A DNA stretch of 64,000 bases from Zopfochytrium polystomum (GCA_025765615.1 JAIVFJ010000190.1:1-64000), one strand, 5' to 3'. Positions 54,289-64,000 are shown, numbered from the stretch's first letter. Numbers and translations are program-made. Notes: generated from the letters alone by a model not told the origin.

Positions 54289-54798
54289 TCACACGTTTCT
54301 TACACGCCTCCACGTTATACTTATTCTTCTATCAAAATTTTGTTTTTTTGGATTAATACAATGGGTCCATTTATTTCTGGCTTCACCTGTCATAATTAAT
54401 AAAGATCTTCTTTCCAATTTTACACTTTCTCTCTCATTTCCATTCTTAAAATCCATTATACATTCATCATTCAATGATAAACCAACTATCGTGTCACCAA
54501 AAACATTCTGAGCATCTATGTGCTTTGTAATTCCTTGTTTTCTTGTATATTCGTTTATAATTATTTGATTCATTTTCTCACCACTTATTGTTTCAAGTTT
54601 TTTCGTTATTTCTGTCAACCATTCTGGAATATCTTCACACTTTTCTACTTTTCTATTTCGATATTTATATTCATATCCATAGTGTATAGTTCTTCGTGTT
54701 AATGCATTGTTCCATTTTTCATTTTCCAATTGTTCCAATAATTTTTTCTCGTCTTCCTCGCCTGGACTATAAGGTAACATTGTTAATATTTCGAACAT
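54289..54798 (-). CDS. AlkB-type 2-oxoglutarate/Fe(II) dioxygenase
   Basis: One exon of 169 residues starts at ATG 54798. Iron ligands are His93 and Asp95 in 'ITKHIDAQ' and His146 in 'NKWTHCI'. The 2-oxoglutarate site is Arg158 and Arg164 in 'DRRISITWRR', with Asn82-x-Tyr84 upstream. 'VGLSLNDECIMDF' and 'RSLLIMTGEAR' complete the AlkB core. AlkB enzymes remove methyl groups from nucleic-acid bases by oxidation; viral members repair alkylated genomes. The protein is short but complete. It sits 61 bp above paralogue B in the same orientation, consistent with compact viral-style packing. Whether the substrate is DNA or RNA cannot be told. Confidence 0.82.
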   Translation of the reverse strand: MFEILTMLPYSPGEEDEKKLLEQLENEKWNNALTRRTIHYGYEYKYRNRKVEKCEDIPEWLTEITKKLETISGEKMNQIIINEYTRKQGITKHIDAQNVFGDTIVGLSLNDECIMDFKNGNERESVKLERRSLLIMTGEARNKWTHCINPKKQNFDRRISITWRRVRNV

Positions 54799-54840
54799 TT
54801 CTATCCTAGATATTAATTCCGTATAACTTACAGCTTTTGT

Positions 54841-55279
54841 TCAGCTACCAAACACTGCAGATACAACAGTGTCAATAGCCACGCTTTGGTTATGGGAGCC
54901 AGGCCTCAATAATTTTACTGCTCTTTCAACATGGTCATGAAGTTTTTCAGTCACATACTTTACAAGCACGTTTCTTGCATCATTTAAGTCTCTGTCAAAC
55001 ACGTGTTCACATTCATTACAAACATAAGTTTTGTTTGAACCTAAATCATGTTTAACATAGCCACATCCACTGCAAGTTACTTGTGTATTCTTCTGTTACT
55101 TCAACGACTTTGCAATCAGAGTAGTGTTCTTGTTTCATAAGAATTCTGTCCACGAATGAACAATGGTTCCATATGGCCATTTTTTTACGAAGTGTTGAAT
55201 TGCCGCAATACGGATCCTCACACTGGCAGCCAGCAACTGGCAAACCACAGGTTTTTTTTGCTGGTTGTATTGCGGTCAT
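54841..55279 (-). pseudogene. C-terminal remnant of a Fanzor (eukaryotic TnpB-like) nuclease
   Basis: The minus strand reads 'LRKKMAIWNHCSFVDRILMK', 'KVVEVTEEYTS', then, after a 2-base loss near 55079, 'TCSGCGYVK', 'YVCNECEHVFDRDLNDARNV' and stops after 'SAVFGS'. The two CxxC pairs form the zinc ribbon embedded in the RuvC fold, and DRDLNDARN carries the last RuvC Asp. Fanzors are RNA-guided nucleases of eukaryotic transposons and giant viruses, usually 450-700 residues, so only the C-terminal quarter remains. The frame break makes it non-functional as read. A guide-RNA-encoding right end would be expected just downstream (below 54841), but there the AlkB gene starts after 42 bp. Confidence 0.72.
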
Positions 55280-55300
55280 TTCTAAGGATCTAAATCAATA

Positions 55301-55690
55301 GAATATAGTGACATTTGGACCCATATTGGTGTTGTATGGCTTGGTCCAGTGGCTATTTACCTGGCTATCTATATTGATATCAGGTTGTAGATTTGATTTC
55401 CTCCAGAACAAATGAAAGTAGACTTGATGCCAATAAATATCAGAATATTGCTATTGTCACCAGGGAGAGTCTCTGCAGTTTTTTCACATATTGCTATCAC
55501 ATAAGGATTTTTGTGATGTGATCTATGAGATATTTCTTGGGTATCAAGATATCAATTTCGATCCTTAGTTACTTCCAGCAGCCTCCAATTATTGGAGAAC
55601 GACCATGCACCTGTGGCAAAATTCAGGACCCCTGATGGCAATGGAGGGTAACAGCCAGGACGCCCTTGCACTGTTTTAAATGCCCTCCAA
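55301..55690. other. AT-rich non-coding stretch
   Basis: No coding frame or RNA gene was identified between the Fanzor remnant and the tRNA gene. Composition is intermediate, so the right edge of the AT-rich island is not sharp. Confidence 0.5.
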
Positions 55691-55772
55691 CGACAACGGC
55701 AGGACTCGAACCTGCGCACCCAAAGAGTAACAGATTTCGAGTCTGTCGCCTTAACCGCTCAGCCACGTTGTC
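55691..55772 (-). tRNA. tRNA-Ser (anticodon CGA)
   Basis: The 82-nt minus-strand sequence folds as a complete class II tRNA. The acceptor stem is GACAACG/CGTTGTC with discriminator G. The D-arm contains TGGCTGAGCGGTTAAGGC. The anticodon stem CAGA/TCTG surrounds loop CTCGAAA (anticodon CGA). A long variable arm is present, and the T-arm is GCAGG-TTCGAGT-CCTGC. There is no intron. It decodes UCG serine codons. Confidence 0.95.
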
Positions 55773-55924
55773 CACAGGGACAGCAGAGCACTGTAACTGT
55801 ATTATTGCTCTATGCTACGCGACTGTTGGCAGAAAGCCCTCACCTGGAGTGAACTGCTGTGTCATGAGACAGCCAAACAGAAGCCAAGCGTCCTGAGACA
55901 TCCAACCACAGTCCTAAAGTAAGG

Positions 55925-56235
55925 TGGAGCTAGTAGCAAGAGGTACAAGACAGACCTGATCCCAGTGTGACTGTCAGTTATCACTCTACACAATCCCCTT
56001 GCTGAGAGAGAGCCATTGCTGGTGCAGACCCAGGCGGTGGCTCGTGCTGTTGATAAATATTTCTGAGTAAAGTGGAAAGGAAAGCCACTGAAACCACTTG
56101 TTCTCCTCCTCTGGCAAGAAATAATTTTAGGAGAGGTGTTTCCCCCCACACCAGTCACCCTCGCCTAGCGACATTGCAGTGTGCAAGGCATCATAATAAT
56201 CCTGTCTCAGTTATTCATACTAGGGATTTTCAACC
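55925..56235 (+). mobile_element. Divergent family-1 LTR remnant
   Basis: It is collinear with 3205-3490: AGCAAGAGGTACAA, GTGACTGTCAGTTAT, TGCAGACC, GTTGATAAATA...CTGAGTA(A)AGTGG, CTCCTCCTCTG and CACACCAGTCAC blocks occur in order with many substitutions. The TATAAAG box has decayed to GAGTAAAG. Both ends are eroded. Confidence 0.75.
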
Positions 56236-58393
56236 TCTTCAAGCTCAGGAACAGGAACATCCAGAAACACACAAAACACACATGTCCGCCAGGGTACTGA
56301 TCTCCTGTCCTTAGCCATGAATTGAATTCAAGGTACAGGGCTTGCAGCAGGGTATGCACACTTTTGTTTCCCAAGCCAAGTCAAAAGTTGAAATAAGTGT
56401 TAGCCATTGTGATACCCAGTTTTCCTGCGCAAAAGAGACAGGCTCTGTCTCCTGATGGTGCTCTTTTTGATATTGTTTATCGTTGTAAGCAGCCCTCTGG
56501 TTGTGTGAGTTCTCCATGGTCAATTTAGACAGAAGCTATAGTCCAAGTGGACCTACAAGGCATACAACTGCGTTTTATGCAGCAATTGTCCCAATTCAAT
56601 CATGAAGGTAGCCATAGCAGAAGGTTCTGGGCAAAGGAATTCTTTCTTGGAGCATGGCCCGTGGCCACCAGCTGGGCTAAAACAAAAATTCCCACTGGAT
56701 TGTGTGCCACCAGGTGGTTGAGTCAGGCCAAATTCATCCAAATTTGGCACGGCATGTCCTGTGGGCCAAAATGCGGTGTATCCTTGACAAGGCTCATTTT
56801 CCATCTGCTCCTGCTGACACATGTTTGATTGTGAGACTATAATCACTCCTTTGACCCTGGGATCTGGGCCCTAGAGTGAGGGAAAGCAAATAATAGGCTA
56901 AAACTAACTTTATTGGGCTGTTGTCTAGGGGGTGTTTCAACCCTACTACTTGCCTAGTCCACGAAGTATCCCTACTGATCTGTCTAACAGGGGTCTCAAA
57001 CACAAAGAATGAACATTCAGAGGGACAATCCTCTGAAGGATCGGTGCTGGAGCACCGATTACTCGCGTGGCTGCGGGCTGATGCGAGGGGAAACGGAAGG
57101 GCACTCCCGAGGGCACAACACAACCGCAGAATAAAGAGAGAGAAGAGGGAAACGGGGGTTTTTATCTCAGGAACCTAATCTCAAATACAACAGGAGCGGT
57201 TAATAGCGACGGGACGGACAGGGCGCGACCTAGCGCCCCTCGTCGCGGACGGTGCTGCGGGAGCCCTCGTCGTCGCCAGCGACGGGGGGGAGAGAGAGAA
57301 GGGAGTCGACTATGTAGGGGTCGGAAGGTCGCCAGCAGGGAACTCGCATGCGGAAACACCTGCGATTGTACACGCACCCCACCGGGCTGCGTGGATGAGA
57401 CGAAGGCTGTTGTTCAAGGTGGTATGTTGGATCACGCGCTCTGTATTTAAGTTTTGCAGGACACGGCAATCCCCTTTTTTGTTGATTTTTTTTTTTTGAG
57501 AGTTTCAAACACACAGTCTCGTTTGCGTCCAATCGCCTTGGGTCTTAATTTTTTCAAACATAACGTTTATATTTTTTATTTTATTGTATGAGCGTTTCAT
57601 TTTGCCAGGAGCGAGGGGATGTCGGATCCCCCCGACGAATTGGACTTCTTGTTAACCTAGGTTTCGGCTAAAAACTGCCTCCTCTCTCGTTGCTTTGCAT
57701 TTATGCCTGGCGGGGTTTGGGGGGGGGGTGGGGGGCGACGGGCGATTATGGGGAACAGACAGTGTATAAGGGTCAAAGGAGCCGACACTCATCAAGCAAC
57801 GCGGTCGCTTCAAGTGCTGCCTGATGGGGGCTGCGACGACACAAACTAGCCAAACTTCAATTAACGCCAAAGTTTATTTTTCTGGCGACTCGAATATATA
57901 AAACAGTTGGGCTTCACATCTCACTCAAATTTTTCCCCCCCAAACCCCTTGAAATGGTCGCACAGCTTTGAGGCGTTTGTGTCGAAGGGCCTGAGAAGCC
58001 TTGCCGCCGAACGGCGACACTGTTTGGTGTAATTCAGTCGACCGGTTGGTTACGAGAGCCCTGGTATGTCGAAAGTGGCTCGAGTACCACAAGCGGGCAT
58101 TGACGTCGGGAAAAGTGGATGCGATGGGTGATGCAGCGCAAGAAGGGACGGGGAGGAGGATTGATCGTCATCTGCCGATCGGGGCAGTTGGGATCGAGAA
58201 TCAAAGGATGAGCCTCATACACTCAAACTGGTGGGGAGTGTGGGCGTCAGGGCGCGGTCCACGACAGCGAGAGCGTTAGGATCGCTTCCATGATGCCTAT
58301 TATCATGGAAATGCATAGCTATCCCAAAAACCACAATTGACTGTGGTGGGCGAGGACTGCGCCCAGCTATTTATTACATCACCGAGAAAGAGC

Positions 58394-58435
<42 letters not shown>

Positions 58436-58793
58436 GGCAATTCACGCTTTGATGCGATCGCGATCCTTTCTTTTTTTTGGCTTGCGGGGCTGTGTTCTTT
58501 TTGCGAGCAATCTATCCACTTGCACTATCACGGGTTATCGCGGGGGGGAGGGGGGGGAGGTGGGGGGAATGGGGTATGGCAACCTGGTGACGCACTTGCG
58601 ATCGGCCTCCCGTAGAATGAGGTCTGACTCTTACTACTTAACTAATTTACATATATAGAAATAAAATTCCAAAGTGACTGTCGGCCTGGGTAGTCTAGTT
58701 GTGTAAGCCTTGGAGGCAGGATATGTGTTCGCTGTCTTGCATCTCATGCAAAATATCTGATGTGGGTCCTCCCGAAACCGCGTAACTCTTCAG
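56236..58793. other. No recognisable gene; hairpins and poly-A
   Basis: This stretch contains mixed composition, a stem-loop pair at 57016-57059, a hairpin TTCCATGAT...ATCATGGAA at 58287-58310, and a long A tract at 58394-58432. No reading frame has family features. Upstream exons of the 5-oxoprolinase fragment were looked for here and not found. Confidence 0.45.
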
Positions 58794-60421
58794 TTCAAGT
58801 CGCGGCAAACCAGCGAGGCATTGCTTTGGTGAAAGACCTCATCCAAGAGTACGGTATGCGAGAAAATAACCATATTTGGAAAGTCCATTCTTATGCAACG
58901 GGTTCTAGGCCTCGATGTTGTGCAGGCTTACATGGATCATATCAGAGGCAACGCCGAACTTGCTGTAAGAAACTGTTGAGTGACGCGTTTCTACATACAG
59001 AATCTGTTGTTAACTTTCTTGTGACAAACAGTGCTGAAAGACTTTGCGAAAACGCAAGGCCGCCATGTTGAAGCGGAAGACTACATGGATGATGGGAGCA
59101 CCATCCGATTGAGCATCGCTGTGGACGAAGCAACTGGCAATGCAATTTTCGACTTTACAGGAACAAGCCCAGAGGTGAAAATCGATTGCTCAAGCCCGTC
59201 AAGACTCTTATCAACAACGATTGCATGTTTACGGGAACACGAATGCCCCTAAATCAGTAACCTACTCAGCCATCATATACTGTCTTCGTTGCCTGGTCAA
59301 CCTTGACATGCCTTTGAACCAAGGCGCCCTTCAACCTATCACCTTTGTCATCCCAGAGGGTTCCATGGTGTGCCCATCAGAGACGGCTGCAGTTGTTGGA
59401 GGAAGTGTTCTTACTTCGCAGCGCCTGTGCGATGTCATTTTGCGAGCCTTCAAGGTTGCGGCGCCAGTCAAGGTCGGATTGACATTTTTTTTTTTTTTTT
59501 TCAGGCTTTCCCGTTCCTGACTTCAGGATTACCACAAAATAGGCTGCTGCAACAACTTTACCTTTGGCAGCGGTGGAAAGGACGAAGCGGGAAACGTGAA
59601 AGCTGGATTTGGGTACTACGAAACAATCGGTTTGTTTTCATTTGCTTTCGCACATTGGTTGCGCCGTTGCGACGTTCTTCATTTCTTAGAGCTTCTTTCT
59701 ACAAGCTGGAGGGAGCGGAGCAGGACCGACGTGGGATGGCCGCTCCGGTGTGCACACGCACATGACCAACACTCGAATCACCGACCCGGAGATCCTTGAA
59801 CGACGTTACCCAGTGATCCTCCGCAAGTTTTCCCTTCGTGAAGGTTTGTTCAATCCCGCGACTGTCCTCTGTCTAACCTGTGTCTTACAATTTTGCAGGT
59901 TCTGGAGGAGATGGGCTATATAAAGGTGGCGACGGCGTCATTCGAGAGGTAATACACCAGACTCTCTTTGAAGACTAACAAAAATTTTGCGCAAGGTTGA
60001 ATTTTTGGAACCGTTGAACGTTTCGCTGCTCTCTGAAAGACGCGTATTCGCTCCTTACGGGTTAGTCGCCCCCATTGCCCGATTGATGTAATGCCAAATC
60101 CATTTCGCTTCCACTCTCAGACAATCTGGCGGCTGTCCCGGCAAGCGCGGGCTGAAGCTGCTGATCCGCGCCGGCCGGAAGGAGGCTGTCAACTTTGGCG
60201 GAAAGAACGCGACCGTCATGCGACCGGGCGACCGCATCCGCATCGAGACGCCCGGAGGCGGCGGTTTCGGCGCGCCGCCGGCGGATGCGGCCGCCGAGGA
60301 CGACGGCGGGGTGAAGAAGCGGATCACGGAGGAGGTTGCCGGGCACGCGGAGGTGGACGCTTTGCGTCGCGTTGGAGGAGGGAGCCTGGGAAACTTGATG
60401 GAAGCCGAACGCGACTTTTAG
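58794..60421 (+). pseudogene. 5-oxoprolinase (hydantoinase B part), 5'-truncated, one frame break
   Basis: Nine exons can be joined: 58794-58853, 58919-58974, 59032-59174, 59227-59472, 59543-59629, 59706-59843, 59899-59948, 59996-60060 and 60121-60421. Landmarks are 'QVAANQRGIALVKDLIQEYG', 'VVQAYMDHIRGNAELAVR', 'IFDFTGTSPE', '[20 protein letters not shown]', '[12 protein letters not shown]', '[20 protein letters not shown]' and 'IRIETPGGGGFG'. These match the C-terminal hydantoinase-B region of eukaryotic 5-oxoprolinase, the glutathione-cycle enzyme opening 5-oxo-L-proline to glutamate. Full proteins have about 1280 residues; only the last third is here. A one-base loss near 59457 shifts the frame before 'CGASQG'. 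The 58975 intron uses donor GTTGAG, and 59175-59226 lacks a normal acceptor. Confidence 0.78.
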
Positions 60422-60834
60422 TTCGTTGGGGCGGTGAAGCATTTTTTGAGTGGAAACAAAAGAGTTCGTGCCATATTGCTACCTAGCAGCGGTTTGAATA
60501 AAGCAGTGGCAAAACAACTAAGTCCGTCAACGTTTCCTGTTTCACAGCACCGTCAACGCACCGAAGTCCATGCACAAGGCAACCAGAAAATCCGCCCAAT
60601 AACTTCCCGAACAGCAGACAGCGACGGAGAGATGAATGAAAATCAGAGATAGCGGTGGTACTTTTGACTTTCAAAACATTGCAAGAAGTTGGTCCGACGA
60701 GTTCAGAGGTTACACGGCGGGAAGGTGGGGTTGGCGTTTGCGGGGCAGAAACCAAAGTTGAAGTGCGAGGAAAGTATATTGGGAAAGCAAAGCCGCTCCG
60801 GAGCCCCAAACACGGACGTCCGCAAACGATGTCT

Positions 60835-62290
60835 TTAGAAAACGAGAACGGAGCGGAAGCGGACGGACGCGTCCTTCATCTTGTTATAGGCTGTCACCAC
60901 CTCGTCGAGGGAGAAGCGCTCGACCTGACACACGACGTTGTTGGCCTTGCAGAATTCGATGGTTTCCTGGGTGGTGGGAGAGCATTTATGTGCGTGTGTG
61001 TGAGAGAGAGGGCAAGACCAAACGCAAAAAAGGCCACCTCGGAATCCTTGGCGTGCCCCGAGTTCCACCCCATAACGCGCGCGCGATGATGCACGAGCTG
61101 CACCGCCGACACCTTGAGCGGCGCGCCGGGCACCGCGAGCAGCAGCAGCGTGCCGTACAATCCCAACGCGTCGACGAGCAGCTCGATGGCCTCGCTGCTG
61201 GGCGCGGTGGCGACAATCAGCCGCGCGCCGCCCAGCGCCTTGAGCCGCGCGACCGCGGCGTCCGGCGCAACGGCCTCGTCCGCGCCCAGCGCCAGCGCCG
61301 CCTCGGCCTTGGACGGCGACGTCGTGATCGCGACCGTGCGGAACCCGAAGCGCCGGCAGATTTGAAGCGCGAGGTGGCCCAGCCCGCCGATGCCTTGCAC
61401 GGCGACAACGGACCCGGGGGGGGACGCCCAGGTTGCGGATCGAGTTGAAGCACGTGAGGCCTGGGTTTTGTTGTTGTTGTTGTTGGTGTTGTTTTGGGGG
61501 GTTAGCTTGTTGTGACGACCACGTGCGTGAAGGCGAGGGTTGCAAAAGAGAAGAAAGGAGGTGCGGCGAGCGTGCGCATGCTCCGTGCGCGTCCATGACT
61601 CAAACGCTCCATGTCCTTTCGCGCGCATGCGCGCGGGCGCTTACGCGCCGCACGACAAACAAAAAAAAAACTCACCGGCACACATCAACGGCGCCATCTC
61701 CGCAGCTTCTCCGTCCTCCGGCACAAACGCGACGGCCTCGTATCGCGCGACCATGTACTCTGCGTACCCGCCGGGGCGGGTCATACCGGTGATGAGGGGC
61801 GGAGCGGCGGAGCACGAGGCGAACGCGCCCTGGCGGCAGGGGGTCGCAGTTGAAGCAGTGGCCGCCGGCCCAGCCGACGCCAATGCGCGCGCCGGGGGCG
61901 TAGCGCGACGGCACGCGCGCGCCGGCCTTCGCGATGCGGCCGATGACTTCGTGGCCGGGGGTGCGCGGGTAGACGCCGGGGGTGGTGATGGCGTGCACGT
62001 CGCTTTTGGGTGTGTGGGTGCGGCGGTGGTGGTGGTGGGGGGGGGGTCGGTTGGATGAAATGGATCGGAGGGCGTGTCAGCGTTCTTCGGTCGAAGCTCT
62101 CTCGGGCTAGGTGGTCACAAGGGACAACTCACTCACCCGTAGCAGACGCCGCACGCCTCGACATGATGAGCACCTCGTTATCGGCGGGGACGGGCAGCGG
62201 GAGCGACACGACGTGGAGGTCGCCGCCCTGGACGTCGGCGCGGGCGGCGCGGTACGAAGCAGAGAGAGGGTTGTCGGCGGAGGTGGGCAT
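60835..62290 (-). pseudogene. Zinc-dependent alcohol dehydrogenase (MDR family) with three frame breaks
   Basis: Exons 62290-62137, 62002-61676, 61460-61038 and 60966-60835 run from 'MPTSADNPLSASYRAARADV' to 'SVRFRSVLVF'. Catalytic zinc Cys lies in 'EACGVCYG', with 'TPGHEVIGRIAKAG' beyond. The usual four-Cys structural-zinc lobe is reduced to 'GHCFNCDP...CRQGAFASC'. The Rossmann motif is 'VVAVQGIGGLGHLALQICRR'. It resembles AdhA-like NADP alcohol dehydrogenases that reduce aldehydes. Frame is lost near 62162, in a 5-G run at 61839-61843 and in an 8-G run at 61416-61423. The two homopolymer breaks could be base-calling errors; the first is not in a run. The introns and all other motifs are intact, so a working gene is possible if the sequence is wrong. 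Confidence 0.75.
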
Positions 62291-62610
62291 GTGTTTGCTG
62301 TTGTTTTTTTCCCTTTTTTTTTTTTTTTTTTGCGTAGTCCGAGTGTCCGAGTGAGAGTCGCCATTTTTATAAGCTTTGTCTGTTTTTGTTTACTAATGAT
62401 ATTAATAATATGTTATCGGAAAAAGTGACGGTGGACCATGATAATATACATTTAAGTACTATGAACAACGACCACCACCAACGAGACGGAGGAGAATGAA
62501 TGGATTGTTTACTATTTTCCATCATCAAACTCATACAACACGTAATATAGATATAGTGTTGTTTAATGCACATACATGCACATACACAGTTCTTTCCTCC
62601 TTCCGCGTTT

Positions 62611-63409
62611 TTATAGCTTGGCTTTTTTCTTTGTTTCTTTTTCTTTTTCTCTCTCTCTTGTTTCCCTCAGGAAGAGCAGGAGGCTGTCCACGATCCGCTC
62701 TGCCATTCGCTCCACTGCACCCCACGCCCTTCCCGTATCCAGCGGATCCGCCTCTACATACTCGACGCCGGCCGCCGCGCATGCAGCCTGGGTTTGTGCA
62801 GGGCGCGCCCGTTTTTGTTGTCGGGCATTCGCGTGAGACCGAGAGGGAGTGGCCAGAACATAAAACTGAAAGAAAGAAAAGAAAAAAAAAAAAACTACTA
62901 ACCTCCATCTCCTTTCTGCCCACCGCCCGCCGCCCGCCGCCGCCGTCGATTCCAACAACCTCCTGGCACACAGTCAAAAGACCGTCGCGGCACCGCGACG
63001 CCCAGTCTCGCACTCCGTCGCCGCAGCGAGCGTCTGCGAGGTCGCACACGACGATTGCGCAGCTCGACCCACCGCCGCGCGGGCGGATCGCGCGACGACG
63101 CCTGTCTGCGGGTCGGTGTAGGTGGGACCGTCGGAGTATGTTGCGGGAATGTCGAACTGTGGTTCGGGGGGAGAGGGGTTTATGGGCTGAGTTAGGACAA
63201 AAAGTGCAAGTAAGTGGTCCGGAGGCTTACGATCTGGAAGGCGGCTCGCACTCCGCGCGAGGCGATCCAGCGCGAGCCAGCCGTGCGGAACCGTGGTGCG
63301 ACAACACCGGCGGGTGGTGCGGGCGGGTCGTCGAGGAGGGCTGCGACGAACTGGAGACGAGTGACGCGCCGACAACGAACACTTGGAGGATGAAGTTGAT
63401 GTTGGCCAT
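62611..63409 (-). CDS. Hypothetical protein, spliced, model uncertain
   Basis: A plausible start is ATG 63409 ('MANINFILQ'). Coding-like segments are 'FVAALLDDPPAPPAGVVAPR', 'WIASRGVRAAFQI', then across an intron (donor GTAAGC near 63228, acceptor before 63162) 'FDIPATYSDGPTYTDPQTG'. Further down come 'AIVVCDLADARCGDG', 'LLTVCQEVVGID', an intron with a T/C-rich tract, and 'CAAAGVEYVEADPLDTGRAW' before a Lys/Glu tail and stop at 62611. I recognise no family. The segments fall in two frames around 63090 and 63370, so there are extra short introns or damage. Confidence 0.35.
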
Positions 63410-63602
63410 TATATTATGACCTTTTTTCAGTTGGTGCCACCTCCAACATTAGGCATTTTTTGAGTGTGCTTGGTATTTACACTTTTTCTATGGGGGGGCG
63501 GGGTGGTACCTGTTTCAATTTGATTTCTTACACCCCCACATACAGGTTATAATAACACTTCTGCCAACTCAGTTCCCCTCTCTCACTTTCTCTTTTTATC
63601 CC

Positions 63603-64000
63603 TCAAAGAATGGTGCACCAGGAAGATTTCTTGTTCCAGACAGCGTTTCCTTGTGGGTCGAACTCGCACCACGCCGCCTTCATGTTTTGCGTGCAGTACT
63701 GCGGGGGTCACGACGGTTAAACGCACGAACGCGTGCAAGAAGATGTACACCCACACTAACACACACACACACACTTGGACACGATGCGAAAAGCAGGCGC
63801 GCCACTCATCAAGCCACTTCTCACCTGCATCTTATCGTTGTCCGTCGTGGTCCACTTCTTCTCAGTAAAGCACTTTTTGATGAGCGCTTTGCAAGTTGCT
63901 GCCGGGTACATCTGTGGATAGATGACGTCGTACGACGGGCGGAACCCGTATCGGCGGTACATGGGGGGTGCTTGCCCGCCTGGCACCGCGCTTCCTTGGT
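63603..64000 (-). CDS. 3' end of an unidentified, Cys-containing protein (5' end beyond window)
   Basis: Two exons are visible: the window edge to 63825 and 63698-63603, with intron GTGAGA...CCGCAG in phase 0. The C-terminus reads 'PSYDVIYPQMYPAATCKALI', 'KKCFTEKKWTTTDNDKMQ', 'YCTQNMKAAWCEFDPQGNAV', ending 'SSWCTIL'. Five regularly spaced Cys suggest a secreted or disulphide-bonded domain, but I do not recognise it. The intron has a GT-rich segment near 63760. Confidence 0.45.

Larger units (their letters stand above)
53165..55300 (-). other. AT-rich island with virus-like compact gene order
   Basis: Composition changes abruptly near 53165 from GC-rich host sequence to strongly AT-rich sequence and stays so until about 55.3 kb. 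All recognisable frames are on the minus strand, intronless and 40-220 bp apart: a zinc-motif protein (cut at its C-terminus by the left edge), its paralogue, an AlkB-type dioxygenase and a Fanzor fragment. The left junction falls inside a gene, as expected for an inserted or rearranged foreign piece. This content suits a large DNA virus fragment or a related selfish element. The origin is inferred. Confidence 0.6.

Noticed and set aside
53100..55772. Integration of the AT-rich island at the 3' end of the tRNA-Ser gene
   Set aside because: No copy of the tRNA 3' end was found at the left edge near 53165, and the AT-rich coding part stops about 400 bp short of the tRNA.
62974..63375. Arg-rich minus-strand frame as the main product of the 62.6-63.4 kb gene
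   Set aside because: Arg/Ser/Pro composition is typical of a wrong frame; the alternative spliced frame has more protein-like segments.

Overview
The window is nuclear DNA of a fungus, most likely an early-diverging zoosporic (chytrid-like) one. Host genes are GC-rich, split by short GT-AG introns, and separated by microsatellites and poly-A/T tracts. The protein repertoire is fungal: phospholipase B, a GH55 glucanase fragment, an ABCC transporter, a macrodomain-SirTM fusion and arylamine N-acetyltransferase. An ankyrin unit of the 'VLQWWKDSGL' type is one I associate with chytrids. The lineage call is inference.

Layout. 1-3592 is a decayed Ty1/copia element: RNase H fragments, a solo LTR of a second family nested inside it, about 2 kb of foreign sequence with tRNA-like segments, then polypurine tract and 3' LTR. 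4593-15812 is a well-preserved gene block: a GPI-type surface protein, phospholipase B and a full-length ABCC transporter of six exons. 18543-25372 holds a truncated GH55 fragment, an OXLD1-like protein, a long arylamine N-acetyltransferase and the macrodomain-SirTM protein. 25818-31880 holds a multi-exon seven-helix-like membrane protein, an ankyrin remnant, a basic Lys/Ala/Pro-rich protein and an FAD monooxygenase. 34394-35569 is a RING-H2 membrane protein.

From about 32.8 kb the window becomes repeat-rich. It carries three more copies of the 407-bp copia LTR, a second copy of the other LTR with a perfect 5-bp target duplication, three copies of an unnamed repeat (R3), and a mobile gene with OrsD-like zinc fingers joined to a tyrosine-recombinase-like region. 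A frameshifted TPR gene follows. 53165-55300 is a sharply AT-rich island. Its compact minus-strand genes are two paralogous small zinc-motif proteins, an AlkB-type dioxygenase and a Fanzor/TnpB remnant. A strong hairpin sits just after one stop codon. This looks like a fragment of a large DNA virus or similar selfish element, and it is the most unusual part of the window. A tRNA-Ser(CGA) gene follows. The right end has a 5'-truncated 5-oxoprolinase, a zinc alcohol dehydrogenase with three frame breaks, a hypothetical gene and the 3' end of another.

Two cautions. Several frame breaks (alcohol dehydrogenase, membrane protein) fall in homopolymers, so base-calling error competes with real decay. 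Splice sites were placed by eye from reading frame and GT/AG signals, without transcript data.
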